Notes: a model not told the origin generated them from the letters alone. 64,000 nucleotides of DNA from Sorangium aterium (GCF_028368935.1 NZ_JAQNDK010000001.1:3658001-3722000); one strand, 5' to 3'. Positions 11,861-20,868 are shown, numbered from the stretch's first letter. A program made the numbers and translations.

Positions 11861-12218
11861 CTACGAGTCGCTCGGGTCGCGCGCCGGATCAGGGCTCGAA
11901 GCCCTGGAGCGGCGGCCCACATAGCGAAGACGGCTGAGGTCTGCGTGGAAGAAGACCCGCTGGATCTTCCCGTCGGCCACCGCGAGCAGCAGCGCTGGCG
12001 GACTCGAGCTCGTTCAGGCACAGGCGCGTGACCACCGTCGTCAGATACGCCTTCGGGGAGCTCGCCTCGACCTCGTGGCTCCCCCAGCGAAGCCACGCCT
12101 CCTGCACCATATCCTCGGCGCGCCCCATGTCGCCGAGCATGCGGTACGCGAGCGCGACGAGGTCCCGACGACACGACTCGAACTCGGCGAGCCGGCGCGC
12201 GGAGGAGCTGGTCGTCAT
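11861..12218 (-). pseudogene. Decayed ECF41-type sigma factor with internal deletion
   Basis: From ATG 12216-12218 the first 75 codons encode a good sigma-70 region 2 (LVALAYRMLGDMGRAEDMVQ, then EAWLRW). The frame then jumps near 12000: a second frame reads ALLLAVADGKIQRVFFHADL and ends at 11861, matching the C-terminal SnoaL-like end of ECF41/SigJ sigma factors. Regions 4 and most of the SnoaL domain (about 200 residues) are deleted and the frames no longer join, so it cannot make a functional sigma factor. It shares orientation with the oxidoreductase remnant upstream, a pairing often seen for ECF41 genes. Confidence 0.75.
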
Positions 12219-12249
12219 CGGAAGGATCTCGCATCCATGAGCGCGGCGC

Positions 12250-12576
12250 TCAAGCTGACCGCCCCCTGGCGAGCCCCACGGTCTCCCGCGCGTGGGTGCG
12301 TTGCTCGACGCAATCGAGCATGAACGCCGCGACAGCGCGGAACGACATGACCGCGGCGCCCGCCGGGAGCGCCTCTCCCGCGCTCCGGTAGCTCTCGTCC
12401 CGATCGTCGACCAGCCGGGGCGGCCTCGCGATCGTGAAGTCGCAGCGGCTCGCCCGGACGACGGTCTCCATCGCGACGAGGTCGCGCAGGTGGTGCTTGA
12501 GGAGCCAGCGGAACACCGGACGGGCGGCGAAAACGTGGCGGAGATCGTGCAATTTGTCGGAGAGGGGGCGCCGCAT
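12250..12576 (-). pseudogene. C-terminal remnant of an NAD(P)H-binding oxidoreductase
   Basis: The 108 codons read FRWLLKHHLRDLVAMETVVR, then CDFTIARPPRLVDD and AVAAFMLD. This is the C-terminal half of atypical SDR/NmrA-like NAD(P)H-binding proteins. The N-terminal Rossmann part with the GATG motif is missing and no upstream frame supplies it. It ends 31 bp before the ECF41 remnant on the same strand, so the two were probably one operon, now dead. Confidence 0.65.
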
Positions 12577-12672
12577 CGCAGCAGGTCCAGGGACGTGGCG
12601 CCCGGCGGCGCCGCGGGTAGGGCCCCACGGCGCCGCCGACTGGCCCGCTTGCTTGTCTACATTACGCTGAGC

Positions 12673-15114
12673 TCATCCGTTCTTCCCAGGCACGAAGCGG
12701 AGCGACGCGAGGCGCAGCAGCTCACCAGAGCCGCCCTTTGCCCTCAGGTAGACCTCGTGGGAGCCGGTGGCGCTCACCTTGCATGTCACGGTCGTCCAGG
12801 TCTCCCAGCCGCCGGTGGCGGGGACATCGCAGGTCGCGACGCGGCGGCCGCCCGCCAGCGGGTCGAGCCATACCTCGACGGCGCCGCCCTTCGCGCTGGA
12901 GGCCTGCAGCTCGATCTCGACCGACGCCACGCCGCCGCTGCCCAGATCGACGCTGCCGTACATGGCCCAGTCGCCGTCCTCCAGGCCGCCCAGCACCGGC
13001 CCTGCCGACTGGCTCGACACAACCTCGGTGCCGGACTCCTGGTCCGGCTCCGCGGCCGCGATCGCGGTGAAGCCGTCGCGGTACGTGAACACGTCGAAGT
13101 CAGCGCTCGCGTTGCTGGCAAAGACGCCGGCCTGGCTGCCGACCCAGCCCATGTTGACGGTATCGTAGTCCTCGAGCGCGCCGATTTCGATCGGCTCGCC
13201 CACCTGGGTCCAGGTCAGGCGGTCCGTGCTGAACCAGCCGGTGGCCTCGTGGTCCTTGCCGTGCACCAGCTTCAGCCAGAGGGTGCGCTCGGCCGGCGCC
13301 GGGGCATCGAAGCTGATCTCGGTCGCGTCCACCGCTTCATAGGCGCTCTCGTCGGCGTTGAGGACGGGGACGACCGACCGGAACGAGAAGCGGATCCGGT
13401 CTTCTGCGTCCGCCCGGACACGCGCCACCGACACCTCCTGGCTGATGGGGTGCACCCACGTCGGGAACGCCGTGAGATCCTGCTCCGGGACGGCGTTGCC
13501 CAGGCGAACGCCAGCCGCGTCGCCCTCCGCTTCGGGGGTGAAGTCCATCCTCACGATCATCGCCTTGGCGTGCAGCGCGTCCTTCTGGATCACCCACCGC
13601 GTCTCGTCCTCCGCCGGCTTGAGCCGGAGCCAGCCGGCGCGGTCGGTGACCGAGTAGCGATCGGACGGCATGTTGCCGTAGAAAGTCCAGGCCGGTGCGA
13701 GCTTGTCCCCGGTGAACTCGTCGTTGACGGGCAGCAGGAACGGGATGTCGCTGGGCGGCAGCGCCGGCGCCGGCGCCGGCTCGCCCAGGCGACCATTCAC
13801 GACCGGGACCCCGGCACCGCTCTCGTCGTCGATCCAGGTCACCTGGCTGAGCAACCCCTGCCGGCCCAGGCCACGCCAGTTGCTTTCGCACTCGTACGAG
13901 TGGGAGAAGACCCACCACGTGCCGTCGGCGATCTGGAACGGCGCGGTGCTGTGCTGCGCGCCGCTGAACGGGGCCTCTCCCTTGAGGACGCTGCCCAGCG
14001 GCGTCCAGTCCTCGGGGTTGCTGCTCAGCGTGGCCGAGCGCCACCCGTACTGCTCGCCGCCGCACCCCGTGTGGGTCGAGTCGAAGTAATAGTAGAAGCC
14101 GTTTCGCTTCGTCATGGTGGGCCCCTCGGCCCAATTGGCCTCGACCGCGCTGTCGGGGTTGGCCGCGGGATCACCGCACCCCCCGTTCTCCACGTCCCAG
14201 TTGACGAAGCTGAGATCGATCGACTCGCCGCTGAGCTGCCCGGTCTCGGGATCGAGCTTCTGGAGCAGGTTGACGCCGAAGTTGTTCTCCTCGCCGCCCG
14301 TCCCTCCATTCCATTTGCACTGCCCCGCCTTCACGACGAGGTACGTGGTCCCGTCGTCGTCGACGAACACCGAGTCGTCATAGCCGGTCCCGCGGTCGAA
14401 CGATACGAGCTCCGGGTCCTCTCCGGGCGGCGTGTAGGGGCCCACAGGCTCCACGTGGACGGGCTCTCCCCAGGGCCCTGCCAGGCTTTCGGCCTCCGCG
14501 AAGTACTGGTTGAAGTTGACGGCGAAGTAGACCCTGTAGCCGGCGGCGACCTTGACGATGAAGCCGCCCCACGTCCCGCCCCCCGCCGAGGTCGAGGCCT
14601 CCAGGCCGGACCACGCCGGATCGACGACGCGCGACACGCGCTCCCAGCGGATGAGGTCCCGCGAGTGCAGGATCTCGACGTTGGGTGAGATGTTGAAGCT
14701 GGAGCCGGTGATGTAGAAATCGTCCCCCTCGATGTAGATGTTCATGTCCGGGTGATCGCCGGGCAGGATCGGGTTCAGGTAGGTGGACTGGGGCTTGCCC
14801 GGCCAGCTCGCTGTCTCGAAGGCGGCGGTCAACGTCTTGTTCCCGTCCACCGTGACCTCCACGACGTCGTCCGCCTCGCTCGCGGCCCCGCTCCATCCCG
14901 TGAAGTCGGCGCTCGGCGCGGGTCTGGCGGTCACGGTCACCACTGTGCCGGCCCTGCGCAGGTAGGTTCCGGGCGGAGGATCAGTCGTCCCGTCCCCCTT
15001 CGCCTCGATGGTCAGGGGATATTCCACGGGCGCTACCTGCTCGTCCACTCCGCAGGACATGGGCAGGGACCCGATCAGGATCATCGCCGTAATGCAAGCG
15101 CTGTGTTTTCTCAT
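12673..15114 (-). CDS. Lipoprotein glycoside hydrolase family 43 with C-terminal binding modules
   Basis: This 813-residue lipoprotein (lipobox SLPMSC, Cys21) starts best at ATG 15112-15114, which has AGGA at suitable distance; ATGs at 15120 and 15144 are in frame. Residues 31-100 form a beta-repeat domain like the InlB B-repeat family. The GH43 propeller follows, with Asp123 (LPGDHPD) as base, Asp246/247 (GYDDSVF) as modulator and Glu330 (WAEGP) as acid. A concanavalin-like domain begins near DEFTGDKLAPAW, and a CBM6-like domain lies at the C-terminus (LEDGDWAMYGSVDLG). It should cleave arabinose or xylose side chains or xylo-oligosaccharides at the cell surface. It fits a cellulolytic lifestyle. 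Confidence 0.88.
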   Translation of the reverse strand: MRKHSACITAMILIGSLPMSCGVDEQVAPVEYPLTIEAKGDGTTDPPPGTYLRRAGTVVTVTARPAPSADFTGWSGAASEADDVVEVTVDGNKTLTAAFETASWPGKPQSTYLNPILPGDHPDMNIYIEGDDFYITGSSFNISPNVEILHSRDLIRWERVSRVVDPAWSGLEASTSAGGGTWGGFIVKVAAGYRVYFAVNFNQYFAEAESLAGPWGEPVHVEPVGPYTPPGEDPELVSFDRGTGYDDSVFVDDDGTTYLVVKAGQCKWNGGTGGEENNFGVNLLQKLDPETGQLSGESIDLSFVNWDVENGGCGDPAANPDSAVEANWAEGPTMTKRNGFYYYFDSTHTGCGGEQYGWRSATLSSNPEDWTPLGSVLKGEAPFSGAQHSTAPFQIADGTWWVFSHSYECESNWRGLGRQGLLSQVTWIDDESGAGVPVVNGRLGEPAPAPALPPSDIPFLLPVNDEFTGDKLAPAWTFYGNMPSDRYSVTDRAGWLRLKPAEDETRWVIQKDALHAKAMIVRMDFTPEAEGDAAGVRLGNAVPEQDLTAFPTWVHPISQEVSVARVRADAEDRIRFSFRSVVPVLNADESAYEAVDATEISFDAPAPAERTLWLKLVHGKDHEATGWFSTDRLTWTQVGEPIEIGALEDYDTVNMGWVGSQAGVFASNASADFDVFTYRDGFTAIAAAEPDQESGTEVVSSQSAGPVLGGLEDGDWAMYGSVDLGSGGVASVEIELQASSAKGGAVEVWLDPLAGGRRVATCDVPATGGWETWTTVTCKVSATGSHEVYLRAKGGSGELLRLASLRFVPGKNG

Positions 15115-15309
15115 GGTCATGTCCTGGGTCGTTCTGGCCGCCAATCCCGGCTACGAGGATCTCTGGCGGGTGTGCATGACGGCCCGTGCAGTCTTCGGAT
15201 CGAAGGGACGAGCGCGGGCCCACTGTGAACGCTCACACGACGGGTGTCAATTTCCCTCGCGACGGGCGCGAGGTCGACCGGCTGGCCGGTGCGGCGGAGC
15301 GGCCTCTGC

Positions 15310-15327
15310 TCGATAAGTGGTTATCGA
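15310..15327. promoter_or_regulatory. Inverted repeat TCGATAA-GTGG-TTATCGA
   Basis: Perfect 7-bp arms at 15310-15316 and 15321-15327 surround GTGG. It lies about 195 bp upstream of the GH43 start on the same side as its promoter. The size suits a GntR-, TetR- or LacI-type operator. No regulator gene is adjacent. Confidence 0.4.
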
Positions 15328-15329
15328 AA

Positions 15330-15675
15330 TCGCTGCCGCCCGGCCAGTGCTCCACCCCCTCCACGCCCGACGGTCTCCTCGAGCCGGATTGGCCCCGACC
15401 AGCGCTGATGTGGGCGAGCGCGGTGACGCACGGAATCTGGGATCAAGGGCAGCGCAGCTCGCGGTGCGACCAGGAGTGGGCCGAAGCGGCATCGCGCTGC
15501 GCGGCGCGAGGCGCGTCGAGCGGCGGCCGCCCGTCGGCAGCGCAGGCGCCGCGCCGGTCCGTTCGCCATGCCGCGTACAGCAGCGGGATCGAGGCGACGA
15601 CGAGCGTCGAGGCGAGATCGCAGGCGATCGCGACCCGGCGCGCGCCCACCCGGTCGATGACCGAACGAGCTTAGT
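15330..15675 (-). pseudogene. Degenerate MFS transporter remnant
   Basis: One frame reads IDRVGARRVAIACDLASTLV then VASIPLLYAAW (about 15670-15560). This is the loop 2-3 signature and third membrane segment of major facilitator transporters. A different frame further on reads LIPDSVRH and later IRLEETVG, which resembles a later MFS segment. The intervening sequence is Arg-rich and frame-shifted. Only scattered pieces remain, so this is a decayed gene. Confidence 0.45.
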
Positions 15676-15910
15676 GAATACCGATGCCCTCGGCCGCCTG
15701 GATCGATCCGGTTTTGTTCGGCGCTCTTCGTGGAGTGGGTGCGCTCATCGCGGCAAAGGTGACCCACACATAAGGCCTCACGTCCAGCTCAGGAGGGCTG
15801 CGTCGAGAGGCAATGAAGCCGATTTGTGCTGGATTTCAAGGTCGATCGGCACAGCCGGCGCGCTCGGTGAAAATCCAGGCTAGCGCTCCGCCGCCTGATC
15901 GCCCGCTAGA

Positions 15911-16050
15911 GCACCGATCACGTTGATCGAGCGAGAGATGTGCCGCCAAGGCGCCAAGGACGCCAAGAACAGAACACAAACTTGGCGTCCTTGGCGCGCT
16001 TGGCGGTTCAAAATGCTGCTCTTTTCTGGGGTTTCAACCCGTTTGTCGCT
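15911..16050. repeat. Dispersed palindromic repeat family 1, copy B
   Basis: It begins GCACCGATCACGTTGATC and ends with GTTTCAACCCGTTTGTCGCT. The left arm (15942-15967) and right arm (15981-16008) carry CGCCAAGGACGCCAAG and its complement around a 13-base loop, giving a stem of about 25 bp. It shares nearly every block with copy C and, inverted, copy A. The MITE-like element starts at the next base. Confidence 0.8.
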
Positions 16051-16170
16051 CTAGTACTACAGCCGCACTTGGTCCGAGGCGCGGCTGTAGGCATCAAAAT
16101 CGTCGAGAAATCCGTGTTTGTCCGCTCGTCTGCAGCCGCAGATTGGCCGCAGGTGCGGCTGTAGTACTAG
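16051..16170. mobile_element. MITE-like element with 18-bp perfect terminal inverted repeats
   Basis: CTAGTACTACAGCCGCAC at 16051-16068 is matched exactly inverted at 16153-16170. The element is 120 bp, encodes nothing, and each end can fold on itself (ACAGCCGC 16060-16067 with GCGGCTGT 16081-16088; GCAGCCGCA 16132-16140 with TGCGGCTG 16154-16161). If the outer TA is a target duplication, it fits a non-autonomous IS630/Tc1-like element; that is inference. It abuts the end of repeat copy B and ends 25 bp before the MFS start codon, so it may carry that gene's promoter. Confidence 0.7.
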
Positions 16171-16195
16171 CCTATCGAGAGGATTGGAGGAAGGC

Positions 16196-17521
16196 ATGCA
16201 GCACGCAGGGGGCGCGGCCCCGGACATCGGCCCCGCGACCCCGGACATCGGCGCCGCGGCCCCAGACATCGGCGCCGCGACCCTGAAGCGGGTCACCCGT
16301 GGCCTGATGCCGCTCTTCTGCCTCATGTACCTGATCGCGTACATCGACCGGCAGAACGTCTCCTACGCCAAGCTGGAGATGGTGGGCGCCCTGGGCCTCA
16401 CCGAAGCCGCCTACGGCCTCGGCGCCTCGCTGTTCTTCCTCGGCTACTTCCTGTTCGAGGCGCCGGCCAACCTGATCCTCGTCCGCGTCGGCGCCGGGGT
16501 CTGGTTCAGCCGGATCATGGGCACCTGGGGCCTCGTCACCATCGCGCTGGGGTTCACCCAGAGCCCGGCCATGTTCTTCGTCCTGCGCTTCCTGCTGGGC
16601 GTGACGGAGGCCGGGTTCTTCCCGGGCGTGCTCTACGTCCTGACCCTCTGGTACCCGCATGCGCACCGCGCCCGCATGATCGGCGCCTTCATGATGGCCA
16701 GCGCCGTGGCCAACGCGGTGGGCTCGGTCATCGGCGGCGCGCTGCTCGATCTCAACGGCCTCCTGGGGCTGGCTGGCTGGCAGTGGGTGTTCGTGGCCAC
16801 CGGCGCTCCCGCCGTCCTGCTCGCGCCTTACGTCCTCTGGCGCCTGCCGAGCCACCCCGAGCAGGCCCGCTTCCTCACCCCCGACCAGAAGGCCTGGCTC
16901 GCCAGGACCCTCGCCGCTGAGCCCCGCCAACAGGCGGAAGGCTCCCCCTGGCGGGCCTTGCTGGATATACGAGTGATGGCGCTTGCCGGCCTGTATGTCG
17001 GCTTGCCGCTCGGCGCTTACGGCCTCAGCTACTGGCTGCCCACCCTCGTGAAGGGCTTCGGCGCCTCGAACATCCAGAACGGCTTCATCAACGTCATCCC
17101 CTGGGTCTTCGTCGCCTTGGCGCTCTGGTGGGTGCCGCGCCATGCCGCCCGCAACGGCGTCAGCGCCTGGCACATCTCCGGCCCCATGCTGCTGGGCGCC
17201 GTCACCCTGGTGCTGAGCGTGGTCGTGCCGGGCGCAGCGCCCAAGTTCGCCCTGCTGTGCGTCGCCGCCGCCGCCATCTTCGCCGGCCAGCCGGTGTTCT
17301 GGAGCGTGCCCCAGAAGCTCCTCGCGGGCCCGCACGCCGCCGCCGGCATCGCCGCCATCAACTCGGTGGGCAACCTCGGCGGCTTCGTGGCCCAGAACGT
17401 GGTGCCGCGCATCTACGACGCGACCGGCAGCCAGCTCGCCCCCATGCTGTTTCTGGCCGGCTGCCTGATCATCGCCGGCGTCAGCATCCAGGTGCTCGTC
17501 CCCCGGCTGGCAGGCTGGTAG
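16196..17521 (+). CDS. MFS transporter, anion:cation symporter (ACS) family
   Basis: The ATG at 16196 follows GGAGGAAGG. The 441-residue protein has 12 predicted membrane segments and the ACS-family signatures YIDRQNVSYAKL near residue 50 and FLLGVTEAGFFPGVLY in segment 4. ACS members carry tartrate, glucarate, galactonate or aromatic acids with protons. The next two genes degrade sugar acids, so this is probably their uptake system, though 361 bp separate them. The N-terminus holds an odd threefold PDIG(A/P)A repeat (residues 8-26) before the first helix. A MITE-like element lies just upstream. Confidence 0.88.
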   Translation: MQHAGGAAPDIGPATPDIGAAAPDIGAATLKRVTRGLMPLFCLMYLIAYIDRQNVSYAKLEMVGALGLTEAAYGLGASLFFLGYFLFEAPANLILVRVGAGVWFSRIMGTWGLVTIALGFTQSPAMFFVLRFLLGVTEAGFFPGVLYVLTLWYPHAHRARMIGAFMMASAVANAVGSVIGGALLDLNGLLGLAGWQWVFVATGAPAVLLAPYVLWRLPSHPEQARFLTPDQKAWLARTLAAEPRQQAEGSPWRALLDIRVMALAGLYVGLPLGAYGLSYWLPTLVKGFGASNIQNGFINVIPWVFVALALWWVPRHAARNGVSAWHISGPMLLGAVTLVLSVVVPGAAPKFALLCVAAAAIFAGQPVFWSVPQKLLAGPHAAAGIAAINSVGNLGGFVAQNVVPRIYDATGSQLAPMLFLAGCLIIAGVSIQVLVPRLAGW

Positions 17522-17882
17522 GGCGCCGGCGGAGAATGTCGCGCGGCGGTGCAGTGGGCTCCGTCTGCGTGGCAGCGAGAGCGCTGACCTCGCCCGCGTG
17601 GCGCGGACGGTTCATGACGCAGTGGTGGTGGTGCCGTGCGGCCTGGGCAGGCCAAGCTGATAACCACGGTCCGGCACCGCAAACTCGCCCGGAAGGCGCC
17701 TCGACCAACACGCGCCCTGCGCGGACTTGACTTTCGGATCGCGTTTGGGTTTTCTAGCCCCTCGGAACCCGGGTCCTCGACGAGAAGAGCTGGAACCTGT
17801 TCGACGCCGACATCCTGAGCTGGTGGCTCGCACCCGGCGTCAACCGACCTTCCCTCGCATCCCCGATAACGGACCTCGACCG
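17522..17882. other. Non-coding leader of the sugar-acid genes
   Basis: No frame is convincing. TTGACT at 17728 has a T-rich run 17-18 bp downstream, a weak promoter candidate for the dehydratase. A direct run of GTGGTGGTGGT occurs at 17623-17633. Confidence 0.35.
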
Positions 17883-19610
17883 ATGACAACCAAGAAGCCT
17901 CTGCGCAGCCAAGCCTGGTTCGCCCGCCAGGACAAGATGGGGTTTTACTACCGCTCCTGGCTCAAGAACCGAGGCTTCCCGCAGGACCAGTTCGACGGAC
18001 GGCCGGTGATCGGGATCTGCAACACATGGTCCGAGCTCACGCCCTGCAATTCGCATTTCAGGACGATCGCCGAGCATGTCCGCTGGGGAATTCTGGAGGC
18101 CGGCGGCTTCCCCCTCGAATTCCCGGTGATGTCGCTCGGCGAGACGATGCTCCGCCCGACCGCGATGCTGTTCAGAAACCTCGCTTCCATGGTTGTCGAG
18201 GAATCGATCCGCGCCAACCCGCTCGACGGCGTCGTGCTCCTGATGGGCTGCGACAAGACCACCCCCGCCCTCCTCATGGGCGCGGCGAGCGTCGATCTGC
18301 CGAGCATCGGCGTCTCCGGCGGCCCCATGCTGCGCGGCGTCTACAAGGGCCGGCCCATCGGCTCGGGCACCAACACCATCTCGATGAGCGAGCAGCTCCG
18401 CTCGGGCCAGATCACCCTGCATGAATTCCACGAGGCCGAGGCCTCGATGCACCGCTCTCAGGGGCACTGCATGACCATGGGCACCGCCTCCACCATGGCC
18501 TGCATGGTCGAGGCCCTCGGGGTCGGGATGCCGGGCAACGCCGCCATCCCGGCGGTCGATGCCCGCCGCAACCTCCTCGCCCGCGAGGCCGGGCGGCGGA
18601 TCGTCGAGTTGGTTCGGCAGGACGTCGTGCTCTCGCAGATCCTCACCCGCGAAGCCTTCGAGAACGCGATCCGCGTCAACGGCGGCATCGGCGGTTCGAC
18701 GAACGCCGTGGTGCATCTCATCGCCATGGCCCGGCGGATCGGCGTCGAGCTCGACCTTGACGACTGGGACCGGCTCGGCCGGGAGGTGCACTGCCTCGTC
18801 GACCTCATGCCCTCGGGCCGATTCCTCATGGAGGATTTCTTCGAAGCCGGGGGCCTGCCGGTCGTTGTCCGCGAGCTCGCCGAGAACGGACTCATTCACA
18901 AGGACGCCATGACGGTCAACGGCCGCACGATCTGGGAGAACAACCGGAACGCGGAGTGCTGGAACCGGGAAGTCATCCGCACCGTCGGCGCGCCCTTCAA
19001 GCCGAACGGCGGCATCGCGGTGCTGAAGGGCAATCTCGCGCCGGACGGCGCGGTCCTGAAGCCCTCCGCGGCCTCCCCGCACCTCATGAAGCATACCGGC
19101 CGCGCGGTGGTATTCGAGACGATCGAGGACCTCCACGCCCGCATCAACGACGATGCTCTCGACATCGACGAGACCTGCATCATGGTGCTCAAGAATTGCG
19201 GTCCGAAGGGCTATCCGGGCATGGCCGAGGTCGGGAACATGCCGCTGCCGCCGAAGCTCCTGCGCCGGGGCGTCACCGACATCGTCCGGATCTCCGACGC
19301 CCGCATGTCGGGCACTGCCTACGGCACCGTCGTGCTGCACATCGCGCCGGAGGCGGCGGCCGGTGGTCCCCTCGCCCTCGTCGCGACCGGCGACCTCATC
19401 ACCCTCGACGTCGAGGCGCGCAGCCTGCACCTGCACGTCAACGACGTAGAGCTGGCCCGGCGTCGCGCCGCCTGGACGCCACCCGCGCCGCATGCGGACC
19501 GCGGCCATCTCAAGCTCTATGTGGAGCGCGTCCTGCAGGCGAACGACGGGGCCGACTTCGACTTCCTCGTCGGCAAGAGCGGCGCGCCCGTCGCCCGCGA
19601 CAATCACTGA
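17883..19610 (+). CDS. IlvD/Edd-family sugar-acid dehydratase
   Basis: The 575-residue protein matches the IlvD/Edd dehydratases that act on L-arabinonate or D-xylonate. The three Fe-S ligand cysteines are visible at 55 (LTPCNSH), 123 (MGCDKTTPA) and 196 (GHCMTMG), and the catalytic Ser lies in DARMSGTAYG near residue 480. These enzymes remove water from a C5 or C6 aldonate to give a 2-keto-3-deoxy acid in the cytoplasm. The ATG at 17883 is chosen because homology begins there; an in-frame extension to 17727 is not protein-like. The DapA-family gene follows after 16 bp, so they form an operon. Substrate preference is inferred from context. Branched-chain dihydroxy-acid dehydratase is less likely. 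Confidence 0.9.
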   Translation: MTTKKPLRSQAWFARQDKMGFYYRSWLKNRGFPQDQFDGRPVIGICNTWSELTPCNSHFRTIAEHVRWGILEAGGFPLEFPVMSLGETMLRPTAMLFRNLASMVVEESIRANPLDGVVLLMGCDKTTPALLMGAASVDLPSIGVSGGPMLRGVYKGRPIGSGTNTISMSEQLRSGQITLHEFHEAEASMHRSQGHCMTMGTASTMACMVEALGVGMPGNAAIPAVDARRNLLAREAGRRIVELVRQDVVLSQILTREAFENAIRVNGGIGGSTNAVVHLIAMARRIGVELDLDDWDRLGREVHCLVDLMPSGRFLMEDFFEAGGLPVVVRELAENGLIHKDAMTVNGRTIWENNRNAECWNREVIRTVGAPFKPNGGIAVLKGNLAPDGAVLKPSAASPHLMKHTGRAVVFETIEDLHARINDDALDIDETCIMVLKNCGPKGYPGMAEVGNMPLPPKLLRRGVTDIVRISDARMSGTAYGTVVLHIAPEAAAGGPLALVATGDLITLDVEARSLHLHVNDVELARRRAAWTPPAPHADRGHLKLYVERVLQANDGADFDFLVGKSGAPVARDNH

Positions 19611-19626
19611 ACCGGAGATCCACCTT

Positions 19627-20556
19627 ATGCCACGCGCCGCCTCTTCCCCCTTCGCGGGCGTGTTCCCCGTCGCGCCGACGCCCTTTCTGGAGAATGGCGA
19701 TCTCGACCTGAACGGCCAGCGCCGGGTGCTCGACTGCATGGTCGACCAGGGCGTCGACGGCATCTGCATCCTGGCCAATTATTCCGAGCAGTTCCTGCTC
19801 ACCGACGCGGAGCGGGAGACGCTCACGACGCTTTGCCTCGACCATGTCGCCGGGTGCGTGCCGGTGATCGTGACGGTCAGCCACTTCTCGACCCGCATCG
19901 CCGCCGAGCGCGCCCGCCGCGCCGCCGCCGCCGGCGCAAGCCTCCTCATGCTGATGCCGCCCTATCACGGCAGCGGGCTCAAGGCCGATGAGACCGCCAT
20001 GGTCGAGCACTTCGCTGCCGTCGCGGAGGCCGGGCGGATCCCGATCATGGTCCAGGACGCGCCCCTGAGCGGCATCGCGCTGTCGGTGCCGTTCCTCGTG
20101 CGCCTCGCCCGCGAGGTCCCGGAAGTCCGCTACTTCAAGGTCGAGGTGCCCAGCGCCGCCGCGAAGCTGCGCGGCCTGATAAAGGCCGGCGGCGACGCCA
20201 TCGAAGGACCGTTCGACGGCGAGGAATCGATCACCCTCATGGCGGATCTCGACGCCGGGGCGACCGGCACCATGCCGAGCGCTCTCTTGCCGGATCTCAT
20301 CAAGCCGGTGGTGGAGCATCACCGGGCCGGGCGGCGCAAGGAGGCGGCAGCGGAATACGCGCGCATTCTCCCCCTCATCAACTACGAGAACCGCCAATGC
20401 GGCCTGCGCGCCGCCAAGGCGGCGATGGCCGAAGGCGGCGTGATCCGCAGCGACGCCGTCCGCCACCCCCTCGAGCCGCTCCATCCGGCGACCCGGGCGG
20501 GCCTCCTCGAGATCGCCAGGGAGCTGAACCCGCTCGCGCTCCGCTGGGGCCGGTAG
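19627..20556 (+). CDS. DapA-superfamily aldolase/dehydratase for 2-keto-3-deoxy sugar acids
   Basis: This 309-residue (beta/alpha)8 protein belongs to the dihydrodipicolinate synthase superfamily. The Schiff-base lysine is Lys171 (VRYFKVEVPS). The usual YNxP tyrosine region reads VQDAPLSG (142-149), so the canonical Tyr is absent, as expected for a branch that is not a DHDPS. It is probably the 2-keto-3-deoxy-L-arabinonate (or glucarate-type) dehydratase that follows the IlvD/Edd step. ATG 19627 has GGAG upstream. The pair with the transporter makes a catabolic cassette. A retro-aldolase is the main alternative. Confidence 0.85.
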   Translation: MPRAASSPFAGVFPVAPTPFLENGDLDLNGQRRVLDCMVDQGVDGICILANYSEQFLLTDAERETLTTLCLDHVAGCVPVIVTVSHFSTRIAAERARRAAAAGASLLMLMPPYHGSGLKADETAMVEHFAAVAEAGRIPIMVQDAPLSGIALSVPFLVRLAREVPEVRYFKVEVPSAAAKLRGLIKAGGDAIEGPFDGEESITLMADLDAGATGTMPSALLPDLIKPVVEHHRAGRRKEAAAEYARILPLINYENRQCGLRAAKAAMAEGGVIRSDAVRHPLEPLHPATRAGLLEIARELNPLALRWGR

Positions 20557-20663
20557 GCGCTGGAGCCGTGAAGGCGGCCCCTTCGATGCATGGATAAATT
20601 GTTGATATAGCGCCGTTTCTTTCAGGAGGGCCGGATCGCGGAAAAATGTTCTGTGAGGATAGC

Positions 20664-20817
20664 CCACGCAAAGCCATTCCGACCTGTCAAGAATTTCCCG
20701 CCAACGACCGGCAGTTGACATAACGTACACACAAAGTACGATCCACTGATCCACCTACAAGAACCAACAGATCCAACGAGTTCACTCGGCCGTGGTATAT
20801 TGTCTACACCACGCTGG
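20664..20817. repeat. Dispersed repeat family 2, copy 1
   Basis: About 150 bp, running from GCAAAGCCATTCCGACCTGT to TTGTCTACACCACGCTGG. It recurs at 20981-21087 (right part only) and 25097-25230 (left and middle). Internal TTGACA at 20714 with TACGAT 16 bp further on could act as a promoter. It follows the sugar-acid operon by about 100 bp. Confidence 0.75.
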
Positions 20818-20844
20818 CGCGCCGAAGTCGTTAGTTTACCGACA

Positions 20845-20856
20845 GGTTAATTAACC
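20845..20856. promoter_or_regulatory. GGTTAATTAACC palindrome before an ArsR remnant
   Basis: This is a perfect 12-bp palindrome 13 bp before the ATG of the ArsR fragment, followed by a related CGTTTAAT. The position and AT-rich core fit an autoregulatory operator of an ArsR/SdpR-type repressor that is itself now broken. Confidence 0.45.
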
Positions 20857-20868
20857 GAACGTTTAATC

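Noticed and set aside
12292-14688. Long open frame antisense to the GH43 gene
   Set aside because: High-GC DNA gives long antisense frames. The product is Arg/Ala-rich with no domain, while the other strand has a complete GH43 with catalytic residues.
17754-19778. Antisense frame over the dehydratase
   Set aside because: The sense strand has all three Fe-S cysteines in place; the antisense has no family signature.
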